A DNA stretch of 38,398 nucleotides from Nitrospirota bacterium. GTDB lineage: Bacteria; Nitrospirota; Leptospirillia; Leptospirillales; Leptospirillaceae. The stretch lies in NCBI GenBank assembly GCA_021828805.1, contig JAJZCZ010000010.1, positions 1 to 38,398 on the forward strand, given 5' to 3'. The position numbers were made by a program, and so were the translations under genes. A model generated the notes under the pieces. That model did no database searches. It was not told where the DNA came from and saw only the letters and a list, made by a program, of their open reading frames with translations. This document shows positions 17,953-25,936 of the stretch, piece by piece (the first letter of the stretch is position 1; every line of letters starts with the position of its first letter).

Positions 17953-18970
17953 GGGTCGGCAATCCTTGGGAGAAAGGGTGAAGGGGAGACCAGGAGCTCT
18001 CCCCCTGGGGCAGATGGCAGAGAACCTCCCGGGTGCCCCCTTCAGAGAGGCGGGGAGGCGGGGTCAGGCGACACGCAGAAAGAGCCCGGTCGCACCGGGG
18101 AAGAAAGGCACAAAGCCCCGCCGTTCCAGGCTCCGGAGAAGAGGCCGGTGAGAGAGGACTCTCCGCCTCCGGCAGCGTTCCGTCGGCAAGGAGGCGGGTG
18201 TAAGGGTGTCGGGGAGCATCCAGGACGGCTGCCGCAGGGCCACTTTCAACGATCCTTCCCCGGTAGAGGACCGCGACCCGGTCGGAGAGATAGCGCACCA
18301 TGGGAATATCGTGGGAAATGAAGAGCAGGCTCATGGCCTCGGTCTCAACAAGGGAGGAAAAGAGATTGATGATCTGGGCCCCCATGGAGAGATCGAGAGA
18401 GGCGATGGGTTCATCGGCCACGAGAAGTTCGGGGCCGCAGGCAATCGCCCGGGCAATCCCGACCCTCTGACGCCCCCCGCCGGAAAACTCACGGGGAAGG
18501 CGCTCCATGTCCCGGGAAGAGAGCCCCACCCGCTCGAGAAGGCGGGCCACCCGTTCACGACGGGAGGAGGGGTCGGGGTCGATCCCGTGGACCAGCAACG
18601 GCTCCTCGACAATCTCCCGCACCCTCATACGGGGGTTCAGGGAGGCATACGGGTCCTGAAAAACCATCTGGAAGCGCCGGCGCTGGGCGCGAAGGGCGCG
18701 GCCGGACAGAGCTGTGAGATCGACCCCGTCAAAGAGGATCCGGCCGCGTGTAGGGGGGAGAAGACGCATCACCATCCGGCCGATCGTCGTCTTTCCCGAC
18801 CCGGACTCCCCCACCAGCCCCAGAACCTCCCGCCGGCCGATAGAAAAAGAGACCTCGGAGACCGCCTCAAGACGACGCTTGCGGGAAAAAAGGCCCCCTC
18901 CCGGAAGATCGAACTCCCGGGAAAGGCCTTCGGCGGCGAGAAGAGGGAGGGTGGGGGCGTCAGGCAGCAT
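17927..18970 (-). CDS. Oligopeptide/dipeptide ABC transporter ATPase (OppF/DppF type)
   Basis: ATP-hydrolysing subunit of a peptide-family ABC importer, 347 residues. The start at 18970 is chosen because the longer frame would run over the oppD C-terminus. Walker A is GESGSGKTT, Q-loop FQDPYASLNPRMRV (a mark of this family), signature FSGGGRQRVGIARA (altered from LSGGQ), Walker B LLVADEPIASLD, H-loop SHD. The C-terminal oligo_HPY region has the Cys pattern CAFLPRC ... C ... CH, which in some relatives binds an iron-sulphur cluster. It overlaps the oppD gene by 11 bp. No permease or binding-protein gene is nearby, so this ATPase pair must serve permeases encoded elsewhere. Confidence 0.9.
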   Translation of the reverse strand: MLPDAPTLPLLAAEGLSREFDLPGGGLFSRKRRLEAVSEVSFSIGRREVLGLVGESGSGKTTIGRMVMRLLPPTRGRILFDGVDLTALSGRALRAQRRRFQMVFQDPYASLNPRMRVREIVEEPLLVHGIDPDPSSRRERVARLLERVGLSSRDMERLPREFSGGGRQRVGIARAIACGPELLVADEPIASLDLSMGAQIINLFSSLVETEAMSLLFISHDIPMVRYLSDRVAVLYRGRIVESGPAAAVLDAPRHPYTRLLADGTLPEAESPLSPASSPEPGTAGLCAFLPRCDRALSACRLTPPPRLSEGGTREVLCHLPQGESSWSPLHPFSQGLPTHVPATPSR

Positions 18971-19970
18971 GGACAGGGGCTCCCAGAGGGGATTCGTCGG
19001 GGTGATGGCAAAAGACCCTCTCCCCCTCTCCTCCACTCCAGAGAGGCAGGGTCGTTGTGCAGAGAGTGTCAGCCCGCCCGCACCGGGGAGCAAAGGAACA
19101 GCCCGTCGGCAGATCCCACAGGGGAGGAACCTGTCCTCCGATGGCGGCCAGTGGAGCCTCCTTCCGTGTGAGAATGCCTCCTTCCGGCCGCGAGGCCAGA
19201 AGGGCCCGCCCGTAAGGGTGCCGGGGTCCACGAGAGAAGAAGCGGCCGGAGGGAGCCTCCTCGACAATCCTCCCGGCATACATGAGCAGCACCCGGTCCG
19301 ACACCCGCCTCACATGGGAGAGATCATGGGAGATGAAGAGCAGGCTCTGCCCTGAACGCTTCCGGATCCGGGCGAGGAGCGCCAGGATCTGGAGAGCCAC
19401 CGTCGGATCGAGCGCCGTCGTCGGCTCATCGGCAATCACCAGAAGAGGGTCGAGGGACAGGGCCATGGCGATCATCACTCTCTGGCGCATTCCGCCCGAA
19501 AGCTGATGGGGATAGGAGCGGCTTACCGTCAGGGGATCAGGCAGACCCGCCGCCCGAAGCCCCTCGAGAATCCGCTCTCCGATCTCCGTGGAGGAGAGAG
19601 AAGTATGGCTCCGATAGATCTCCCGTATCTGGGTCTCGACTGTCAGAACGGGATTCAGGGCGCTCTGAGGCTCCTGGAAGATCATGGAGATCTTCTGTCC
19701 CCGGATTGCGCGCAGACGGCTTTCCGGAAGAGTCAGGAGGTCCTCTCCGTCAAAAGAGATCCTTCCTCCGTCAACTTTGGATCCCGGCGGAAAGAGCCCC
19801 AGGAGGGAGAGCCCCGTCAGGGTCTTCCCCGAACCGGATTCGCCCACCAGCCCCACCGCTTCTCCCCGGCCCAGCGAAAACGAAACATCCCGCACCGGAA
19901 CGATCTCCCCTTCGCGCGTCTTGAGAGAAAGGGTCAGGTTCGCCACCTGGAGCAGCGTCGCTTCGGCCAT
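18960..19970 (-). CDS. Oligopeptide/dipeptide ABC transporter ATPase (OppD/DppD type)
   Basis: Partner ATPase of the previous gene, 336 residues. The ATG at 19970 shares its A with the queD stop (TGATG), indicating translational coupling. Walker A is GESGSGKTLTG, the Q-loop is FQEPQSALNPVLTV, the signature LSGGMRQRVMIAMAL, Walker B LLVIADEPTTALD. The C-terminal domain has CSFAPRCGRADTLC and a later CHH, matching the oligo_HPY Cys pattern. In typical operons the order is binding protein-permease-permease-D-F; here only D-F are present, placed between queuosine and PheRS genes. Confidence 0.9.
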   Translation of the reverse strand: MAEATLLQVANLTLSLKTREGEIVPVRDVSFSLGRGEAVGLVGESGSGKTLTGLSLLGLFPPGSKVDGGRISFDGEDLLTLPESRLRAIRGQKISMIFQEPQSALNPVLTVETQIREIYRSHTSLSSTEIGERILEGLRAAGLPDPLTVSRSYPHQLSGGMRQRVMIAMALSLDPLLVIADEPTTALDPTVALQILALLARIRKRSGQSLLFISHDLSHVRRVSDRVLLMYAGRIVEEAPSGRFFSRGPRHPYGRALLASRPEGGILTRKEAPLAAIGGQVPPLWDLPTGCSFAPRCGRADTLCTTTLPLWSGGEGERVFCHHPDESPLGAPVHAA

Positions 19971-20356
19971 CAGGGTTCCTCGTAGGTCGCGACATATCCG
20001 TCCATTTCGCACACCGAGACCCGGGCGACCGAAAGTCCCGGACGGGATACATCAGAAAGGCCCCGGACAAGACCCCGGTAAAAATAAACGGCGATGTTTT
20101 CGGCGGTTGTCGTCCGGTCGGAGAAAAAGGGATGGTCGTTGAGGTGGGTATGGTCAAGTTCGACCACAAGGGGATCAAGAAAGCGTTCGATTTCGTGAAA
20201 ATCGACCGCCATCCCCAAAGAATCCAGACTGGAGGTACGAAAGGTCGCCTCAACGGTCCAGTTATGGCCGTGAAGCCTCGCGCACAACCCGGGGTAGCCT
20301 TCAATGATGTGGGAGGCGGCAAAACTCCTCCGGGCAGAAACAGAAAAACCCATCAT
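19970..20356 (-). CDS. queD: 6-carboxytetrahydropterin synthase (QueD/PTPS family)
   Basis: Makes 6-carboxy-5,6,7,8-tetrahydropterin from dihydroneopterin triphosphate, an early step of 7-deazaguanine (queuosine) synthesis. It has 128 residues, the usual QueD size. The CARLHGHNW motif holds the catalytic Cys and two zinc His; the third zinc His is the N-terminal AASH. The tail VSVCEMDGYVATYEEP contains the conserved Glu for pterin binding. A double ATG (20356 and 20353) follows GAAGAGGAC; the second has the better spacing. No other queuosine gene is seen here. An extended -10 lies upstream at 20411-20419. Confidence 0.9.
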   Translation of the reverse strand: MMGFSVSARRSFAASHIIEGYPGLCARLHGHNWTVEATFRTSSLDSLGMAVDFHEIERFLDPLVVELDHTHLNDHPFFSDRTTTAENIAVYFYRGLVRGLSDVSRPGLSVARVSVCEMDGYVATYEEP

Positions 20357-20410
20357 GTCCTCTTCAAAAATGGAACCGTCCGGAACGTCGTCTCCGGAAC
20401 TAACCCGCCC

Positions 20411-20419
20411 ATTATAGCA
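20411..20419 (-). promoter_or_regulatory. Extended -10 element upstream of queD
   Basis: On the minus strand TGC-TATAAT (20419-20411), a perfect -10 with the TGn extension that can replace a -35; I see no good -35. It lies in the 139-bp gap between thiD and queD and could start the queD-oppD-oppF-pheS-pheT run. Confidence 0.5.
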
Positions 20420-20495
20420 GAGAGGAATGCCGAGGAGGAGTGAGGCCCCCGAATCCCGCGACTGAACGTACGAGTGAGAGGAGATTAAGAACGCC

Positions 20496-21308
20496 TCAGC
20501 GCGAGGGGGAAAACAGGGGGCGCAAAAGATCAGGGTCCAGGACCGCCCGGCCCTCCCCCGCCACCCGGGCAAGGAGGGTCTGATAAAGAGCGAGGGCCCG
20601 GACAACGGCGTCCTGCAGGGAGAGGGCTTCCCGGACAAGAAGGGCCGTCACAAGAGAGGAAAGAGTGCATCCTCCACCATGAACCCCCGGCAGTCGCCGG
20701 AAGGGATGGGTAAAAAAACGCTCTCCGGAAGGCGTCCAGAAAAGGTCGGTCCGGGGCTCCTCTCCGGCGCGGTGGCCTCCCTTGAGAAGGAGTGCCCGGA
20801 GTCCAAACTGGTCGTGAAGACGACGGGCCATCAAGACAAGATCCTCGTGGCATGGAGCGGGATTTTCTCCGGTAAGCTCCATGGCCTCCGGAAGGTTGGG
20901 AGTGACGAGATCCACCCTGGGGAAAAGGACCCGGGCCAGCTCCCGGTACGCCGTGGAGCTCAGAAGGGACCCTCCCGTTCCGAAGAGGTAGACAGGGTCC
21001 AGAATACGCACGACCTCTGCGGGAAGCGCATCAAGAAAGTCAGACAGGACAGGAACAAGGGAGGCGTCCAGAAGTCCGATTTTGAGGGCCCGGGGAGCCC
21101 CCTCCTGGATAACCGCCTCGAGCATGGCAGAAAACAGCACCGGGGAAAGGGCTTCGGTCCCCTTCACCCCCCGGAGATTCTGGATGGTCAGGACGGAAGG
21201 AACCCCCTGCCCCCGGACACCCAGCGCCGAGAAAACCCGAAGATCCTGATAAAGACCGGCCCCCCCCGAAGGGTCAAGGCCCGCCACCGAGAGGGCATAG
21301 CCCGTCAC
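20496..21308 (-). CDS. thiD: Hydroxymethylpyrimidine (phosphate) kinase
   Basis: Phosphorylates HMP and HMP-phosphate to the pyrophosphate used by thiamine phosphate synthase. It has 270 residues, the ThiD norm. Visible: SVAGLDPSGGAGLYQDL (substrate loop), DPVYLFGTGG, TPNLPEAMELTG, LLLKGGH and the anion hole VHGGGCTLSS. The last is usually HGTGCT, so Thr is replaced by Gly while the catalytic Cys remains. Its ATG overlaps the stop of the M23 gene by 4 bp (ATGA). It belongs to the thiG-thiE-M23-thiD run. Confidence 0.92.
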   Translation of the reverse strand: MTGYALSVAGLDPSGGAGLYQDLRVFSALGVRGQGVPSVLTIQNLRGVKGTEALSPVLFSAMLEAVIQEGAPRALKIGLLDASLVPVLSDFLDALPAEVVRILDPVYLFGTGGSLLSSTAYRELARVLFPRVDLVTPNLPEAMELTGENPAPCHEDLVLMARRLHDQFGLRALLLKGGHRAGEEPRTDLFWTPSGERFFTHPFRRLPGVHGGGCTLSSLVTALLVREALSLQDAVVRALALYQTLLARVAGEGRAVLDPDLLRPLFSPSR

Positions 21309-22210
21309 GGACCATCCTCGTTCAGGTGGACCGCCTTCCCCAACAGACCTGTCAGCATCATGGGGTTTACATGGGCCCCCCTTAACACCGCCCCGTAATG
21401 AAGAACCGGTCCTGTCACCCTTCCGGTATGCCCTACATGGCCGACCACCTGCCCCCGGACAACCCTGTCTCCCGTCCGGACAGCCATGTCCGACATGTGC
21501 AGATATTCGGTCAAGAGCCCTCCCCCATGGTCAATGATGACCATGTTTCCATCGTAGTAGAAGGAGCCGGCAAGCCGCACGATCCCGTCGTTGGCCGCAT
21601 GAACGGGGGTTCCCTGGGGCGCGTCAATATCCTCTCCGGAATGACGGGCCATCGCCCGCCCGTTCAGGTAGCGGTAGGCGCCAAAATCATGGGTCACCCG
21701 CCCTGAAAGGGGCGCCACAAAGGTCCGGTGAAAAAAGAAGGGCCGGTCCGGAGGAGTGAGCGCTGCCCGAATCACCTTCCTCTCCCGGGCCAGCCGCCTG
21801 AGAAAGGAGGCGGGAGGGGTGACAAAAGAGCGGGAGACAGACAGCCGCGACACCTGAAATGGGCGGGAGGTGACGGACAGGGAGAGAGCGTGATGGCCAT
21901 CCGGACCGGAAAGCGTCAGGGGAAGGCTCCCGGGCGGCGCGGCAAAGTCAACGCCGACTAAAACGGCCCGGAAGGATCTTTCTTTCCCCCCGGCCGTCTG
22001 ACGCTCCCAGGGGTGAACCCGGCCCCGGGAGGAGCCGACAGCGATCTCTTTTACCGGAGCCGCCGGAGGAAAGAGAAGGAGGGCAAGCCCCCCCTGGGGA
22101 AGGGTTACCGCCGGAGAGGGAAACCCTGCGGCCCCGGCAAGAGCGGGAGCAAGAAATGATAAGAACAGTCCGGAAACCAGGATCCGGAGCCCCCTCGCGC
22201 GGCTAGCCAC
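21305..22210 (-). CDS. M23-family (LytM-like) exported protein with altered active site
   Basis: Periplasmic peptidoglycan-peptidase-like protein of 301 residues. A GTG at 22210 is preferred over an ATG at 22261, because the GTG has GGAAGG upstream and gives a clean signal peptide (SRARGLRILVSGLFLSF...ALAGA). Residues about 185-290 are the M23 domain: HSGEDIDAP (zinc His and Asp) and EYLHMS (catalytic His). The usual HLH is VLH (GPVLHYGAVL), so the first His, thought to assist catalysis, is Val. It may be a weakened enzyme or a regulator/activator, as with degenerate LytM factors. It lies oddly between thiE and thiD and overlaps both. Confidence 0.82.
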   Translation of the reverse strand: MASRARGLRILVSGLFLSFLAPALAGAAGFPSPAVTLPQGGLALLLFPPAAPVKEIAVGSSRGRVHPWERQTAGGKERSFRAVLVGVDFAAPPGSLPLTLSGPDGHHALSLSVTSRPFQVSRLSVSRSFVTPPASFLRRLARERKVIRAALTPPDRPFFFHRTFVAPLSGRVTHDFGAYRYLNGRAMARHSGEDIDAPQGTPVHAANDGIVRLAGSFYYDGNMVIIDHGGGLLTEYLHMSDMAVRTGDRVVRGQVVGHVGHTGRVTGPVLHYGAVLRGAHVNPMMLTGLLGKAVHLNEDGP

Positions 22211-22838
22211 GGGCCCAGGCCTTCCGGAGGGCAAAGGCCGCCGCCACCGGATCGGGAGCATAGGAAAGAGCCCCCATCACGACCATGCCGGCGGCGCCTG
22301 CAGAGCGCACCATCGACGCCTCATCAGGGCCGATCCCTCCGATGGCAAAGACCGGAACGCTGACGGACCGGATAATCTCCCCCAGGCGAGAAAGACCCAG
22401 GGGAGGGCCGAATGGCCGCTTGGAGGGGGTCTCAAAAACGGGGCCGGCAATCAGGTAGTCCGCTCCTTCTTTCACCGCCTCCTCTGCCGCGGCGGGACTG
22501 TGGACCGAGACCCCCACAAGCCCCCCCCCGGACACCCATTGGCGGATCCGGGAAAGAGGGGGATGGGATTCCGGAAGGTGCAGTCCGGTAGCCCCTCCCT
22601 CCAGAGCAAAGTCCATCCGGCGGTTCACAAGCCAGGGAAGGCCCCGGGGCACATTGTCGCGGAAGTGTCTGACAAGCTCGGAGAACTCCCATGACGTGGA
22701 GGTTTTTCGTCGAAGAATCACCGCGCTCACTCCTCCCCGGGTCGACTCGATCGCCCGCCGGACAAGATCCCGTATCGGCACCTCTTCCGGCGTGACATAA
22801 AGAAGAGGCCCCAGAGCCTCCGGACGCAGGGGATTCAT
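22203..22838 (-). CDS. ThiE/TenI-family protein, possibly thiazole tautomerase
   Basis: TIM-barrel of the thiamine phosphate synthase family, 211 residues. The beta-strand motifs VILRRK, GATGLHLPES, VGVSVHS, YLIAGPVF and FAIGGIG are in the family order. Two catalytic marks differ from ThiE: the usual ND is NR (WLVNRRMDFAL), and HLGQxD is HLPESHP. These changes are like TenI, which tautomerises the ThiG product. I therefore call it ThiE/TenI with TenI preferred, though a moonlighting ThiE cannot be excluded. Its ATG shares a base with the thiG stop (TGATG). A separate true ThiE would have to lie outside the window. Confidence 0.8.
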   Translation of the reverse strand: MNPLRPEALGPLLYVTPEEVPIRDLVRRAIESTRGGVSAVILRRKTSTSWEFSELVRHFRDNVPRGLPWLVNRRMDFALEGGATGLHLPESHPPLSRIRQWVSGGGLVGVSVHSPAAAEEAVKEGADYLIAGPVFETPSKRPFGPPLGLSRLGEIIRSVSVPVFAIGGIGPDEASMVRSAGAAGMVVMGALSYAPDPVAAAFALRKAWARG

Positions 22839-23656
22839 CAGCTTCCCAGCATGCCGTCGAGCGGGCTGGAGGCGCTGGCATAAAGGCGACGGGGCATACG
22901 ACCCGCCAGGAAAGAGTCCCGACCGGCCGCCACAGCATTTTTCATGGCCCGGGCCATCAGGAGAGGGTTCTTTGCCTCAGCCACGGCGGTGTTCATGAGG
23001 ATCCCGGCCACACCCATCTCCATGGCAATAGCCGCATCGGAGGCGCATCCTACCCCGGCATCGACAATCACCGGAACGGAGACCGTCTCCATGATGATAC
23101 GAAGGCTCGCGGGATTCCGGATCCCGAGACCGGAGCCGATGGGGGCCGCCAGCGGCATCACGGCCACGCATCCCACATCAACGAGCTTTTTGGCGATAAC
23201 AGGATCGTCACTGGTGTAGGGAAAAACGACCGACCCTTCGGAGACGAGGATCCGGGCTGCTTCCACAAGACCCGTAACATCGGGATAGAGAGTCTTGGGA
23301 TCCCCGATCACCTCGAGCTTGACGAGAGGAGAGATCCCGGACTCCCGAGCCAGACGGGCGTACCGCAGGGCCTCCTCCACCGTATAGCAGCCAGCGGTAT
23401 TCGGCAGGATCTTGAACTCCGACGGCGGAAGAAAGTCGAGAAGATTGGGCTCGTCCTTCCGGAGAATATTGACCCGGCGCACGGCGACCGTCACCACGTC
23501 AGCCCCCGACTCGAGGATCACCTTCCGGGTCATCTCGAAGGAGGGATATTTGCCCGTCCCGATCCAGAGCCGGGAACGGAAAGAAATGTCCCCGATCACC
23601 AGAGGATCATCGGAAAGGGTCTCGGAAACAAGCGAAGGAGCAGCGGTCGAGCTCAT
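22838..23656 (-). CDS. thiG: Thiazole synthase
   Basis: Forms the thiazole ring of thiamine from deoxyxylulose 5-phosphate, dehydroglycine and ThiS thiocarboxylate. It has 272 residues. Family marks: [32 protein letters not shown]-type start (with TGKY and VTVAVRR), [22 protein letters not shown] with the Schiff-base Lys, [36 protein letters not shown] and [11 protein letters not shown] good GGAGG ribosome site lies 6 bp before the ATG. It starts the minus-strand thi run. No ThiS gene is seen next to it, and the upstream region lacks the CTGAGA box of a TPP riboswitch. Confidence 0.95.
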   Translation of the reverse strand: MSSTAAPSLVSETLSDDPLVIGDISFRSRLWIGTGKYPSFEMTRKVILESGADVVTVAVRRVNILRKDEPNLLDFLPPSEFKILPNTAGCYTVEEALRYARLARESGISPLVKLEVIGDPKTLYPDVTGLVEAARILVSEGSVVFPYTSDDPVIAKKLVDVGCVAVMPLAAPIGSGLGIRNPASLRIIMETVSVPVIVDAGVGCASDAAIAMEMGVAGILMNTAVAEAKNPLLMARAMKNAVAAGRDSFLAGRMPRRLYASASSPLDGMLGS

Positions 23657-23844
23657 GGGAAACCTCCAGAAAAGAATCAGTCGATGGCAAAAGAATATGT
23701 CTCCATTCTAAGACGGGAGTCCCCTTTTGAGCAAACTTCCACGATGACTTCACGCACTCCGGCGGAGCACTGAAGAAAACAGGGAAGATGACAGACACCA
23801 TGACGTCCAAACACAAAAAGATTGACACGGGATATTTTAATAAT

Positions 23845-23863
23845 GATAATTATTCTCATTATC
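23845..23863. promoter_or_regulatory. Strong Fur box between thiG and the OMP gene
   Basis: On the minus strand GATAATGAGAATAATTATC matches the classical 19-bp Fur consensus at 17 positions. It lies 12 bp upstream of the plus-strand -35 (23875) and 188 bp upstream of thiG. A weak minus-strand promoter (TTGTGA, 16 bp, CATTAT) would straddle it. It suggests iron control of the divergent genes, with the Fur gene at 35-610 as candidate regulator. Confidence 0.75.
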
Positions 23864-23874
23864 ACAACGAAGCA

Positions 23875-23903
23875 TTGATTTCCAGAAACCCCCGGAATAT
23901 GAT
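23875..23903 (+). promoter_or_regulatory. Promoter of the OMP-TPR lipoprotein unit
   Basis: TTGATT (23875-23880), 17 bp, TATGAT (23898-23903). Both hexamers are near consensus and the start would be about 45 bases before the ATG at 23957. Confidence 0.6.
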
Positions 23904-23956
23904 ACAAGAGATCATGTGATACATTATATCAAAACCTGGACCTGCCCGGGAGAGCC

Positions 23957-25075
23957 ATGGACCGCCCCCTCATCGCATACCGGATAATCGGCTCAAAACA
24001 CCGTCGGCTTTTCTCTTGTTTTTTCCGACTCTTTTGCCTGATTTGCCTTCTTTTTGCCACCGCGCCTCATCATGGGGTCTCCACCCGCACGGCATGGGCC
24101 GAGGAAGCCTCCCCTCCCCCGCAGGATGTGGATGGAGACCTCGTCCCCGACCTCGATGAAATGGCCCCCAGCTATCTCTCCTGGGGCCCCAACACCAGCG
24201 GGCCCATGTTTACGGGAACGGCCGAGGTCGACCCGGTGGGATCATTTTTTTACGAGCCTTACTGGTTTGACTATCTAAATCCCAGCCTCGGCACGGCCTC
24301 TCTCTCCATGACACAACGTCTCTCGATCGGCCTCATCAAAAACTGGGAGTTCGACATCGCCCTTCCTTTTGTTGCCAATCAGGCAGGAGCCCCCACGACC
24401 CCCGGGAATATCGTCAATACCTTTGGCATGGGAGACACCCTCGTCTGGTTCAAAAACCAGCTCACAAGCGATGCGGATCCCTATCACTTTCTCGCCCGTC
24501 CCGCTCTCACCATCGAATACCAGTTCACCCTTCCCTCCGGCCATTTCCTGAACCTCAACCCCCAGCTTTACGGCGAGGACCAGACCGGAAACGGCACCTT
24601 TGGCGAAGGCGTCTATCTCATCGCGCGCAAGCACTTCAAGCCTTTCATGCTTTACCTGGAAGCGGGAGACATCATAGAGAACCCCACCCAGGTGGGAACG
24701 GGGTATACCTTCAACAACTCCCTGCAGACAACCTCCTCTCCCCAGACTGTCATCGACGGAAACCTTCTCTGGTTCTCGGGGGCCTTCGAGCATGTATTGA
24801 GCGACAAATGGGGGACGGGATATTTTCTGGAGTTCTTCGGCGAAAGCCAGACCGGCCAGAGCCTTCTTTTCGGGGCGGCCAACGCCCCTCCCTGGACCTT
24901 CCTCTGGGCCGATCCGGGAATCGAGGTGACCTGGCCGGATACAAAGCGCGTTTCAGTAACCTGGGGAGTGGCCATGGGCTTTCCCGTCTACCAGTCAAAC
25001 TACCCGGCCACGTACACCCCGATGGGAAGTGTTACCGTTTACTACAATGGGCCTTTCGGATATCGCGGAGAATAG
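23957..25075 (+). CDS. Predicted outer-membrane protein with DxDGDxxPD motif
   Basis: Exported protein of 372 residues, function unknown. A long signal peptide (hydrophobic about 18-36, likely cleavage after AWA near 48) is followed by DVDGDLVPDLDE, a calcium-binding type loop seen in thrombospondin-3-like repeats. The rest shows alternating aromatic strands (SMTQRLSIGLIKNWEFDIALPF, TIEYQFTLPSGH) typical of transporter-like outer-membrane barrels. GGGAGAGCC before the ATG serves as ribosome site. It has its own promoter with a nearby Fur box, so iron may control it, and a TPR lipoprotein gene follows. In style it resembles the product at 3912-4796. Confidence 0.68.
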   Translation: MDRPLIAYRIIGSKHRRLFSCFFRLFCLICLLFATAPHHGVSTRTAWAEEASPPPQDVDGDLVPDLDEMAPSYLSWGPNTSGPMFTGTAEVDPVGSFFYEPYWFDYLNPSLGTASLSMTQRLSIGLIKNWEFDIALPFVANQAGAPTTPGNIVNTFGMGDTLVWFKNQLTSDADPYHFLARPALTIEYQFTLPSGHFLNLNPQLYGEDQTGNGTFGEGVYLIARKHFKPFMLYLEAGDIIENPTQVGTGYTFNNSLQTTSSPQTVIDGNLLWFSGAFEHVLSDKWGTGYFLEFFGESQTGQSLLFGAANAPPWTFLWADPGIEVTWPDTKRVSVTWGVAMGFPVYQSNYPATYTPMGSVTVYYNGPFGYRGE

Positions 25076-25112
25076 AACCACGCGCACTCTTCAGACGATT
25101 CAAGGAGACATC

Positions 25113-25766
25113 ATGAACAAAGCAGTCCACAAAGCCGGGGCATCGCTTCTTAGCGCCCTCGGGGCGGCCCTGGCCCTTTCCGCCTGTCAGACAGTTACCT
25201 CAGAGGACCCTGTCGCTCTCGAGGCCCGGAGTCGGGCTGCCCTGCACGCCGGAGAGATCAACCGATCCCTTCGTCTGACAGAAATCCTGATCGCCCGAAG
25301 GGGTCCCACCCCCTCTTCCCTCAACCAGATGGCGGTCATCAGATCCCGGGCAGGGAATCCCGGGGCGGCCAGACGGATTCTTCTCCATGCCCACTCCCTG
25401 TATCCCCGGTCGGCTCCGATCACCATGAACCTCGCAAAACTGGAAGTAAGCCGGGGAGAGATGGCCACCGCACGGGGGACACTCCTTCCCCTCCTGTCAC
25501 TAAAGACCTGGCCCCGGGGGTTCCGGCTTCTGATGGGACGTGTTGACATTGAAACGGGACACCTTCATGAGGCCTCCCTCTTTCTTCACGAGGCTCTTCG
25601 CCACCACCCCGACGATCCCCTGGTTCTCGCCAACATGGGCCTTCTCAGCGAGCGCCTGGGCGAAACAATGATCGCCCACCGGGATCTTCTCAAAGCCAGA
25701 AGTCTCGCACCACACGGAGCCATGCGGGAACACATCGTCGCCCTCCTTCGCTCGATCACCCCCTAG
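25113..25766 (+). CDS. TPR-repeat lipoprotein
   Basis: Predicted lipoprotein of 217 residues. The ATG at 25113 is preferred because AAGGAG lies 6 bases upstream and the product starts with a lipoprotein signal ending LALSACQ (lipobox LSAC). Residues about 35-210 are tetratricopeptide repeats: LNQMAVIRSRAGNPGAARRIL, MNLAKLEVSRGEMATARG, GRVDIETGHLHEASLFLHEAL and LANMGLLSERLGETMIAHRDL. TPR lipoproteins act as protein-docking factors in secretion, pilus or envelope assembly; the partner may be the outer-membrane-like protein directly upstream. The two genes lie 37 bp apart and likely share one message. Confidence 0.8.
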   Translation: MNKAVHKAGASLLSALGAALALSACQTVTSEDPVALEARSRAALHAGEINRSLRLTEILIARRGPTPSSLNQMAVIRSRAGNPGAARRILLHAHSLYPRSAPITMNLAKLEVSRGEMATARGTLLPLLSLKTWPRGFRLLMGRVDIETGHLHEASLFLHEALRHHPDDPLVLANMGLLSERLGETMIAHRDLLKARSLAPHGAMREHIVALLRSITP

Positions 25767-25820
25767 CAGGGCCGTATAAAACCAGGGGGCCTGTCCGAAG
25801 CCCGGAGAAGAGTGTGGCGC

Positions 25821-25849
25821 TTTTCACGACAGGGGTCATGGATTATAAT
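25821..25849 (+). promoter_or_regulatory. Promoter of the acetyl-CoA synthetase gene
   Basis: TTTTCA (25821-25826), 17 bp, TATAAT (25844-25849, perfect). It supports the ATG at 25937, since the start would fall after any earlier in-frame start codon. Confidence 0.6.
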
Positions 25850-25936
25850 TCGAAGACGGAGGGTGTCCTCCCGCACCAACAGTTTCGACAGACCTGTCTC
25901 CCACCCCTGTCCCCATACTCAAACTGCGGAGCCCCT

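Noticed and set aside
23657-23840. TPP riboswitch before thiG
   Set aside because: I looked for the CTGAGA box and its partner and saw neither.
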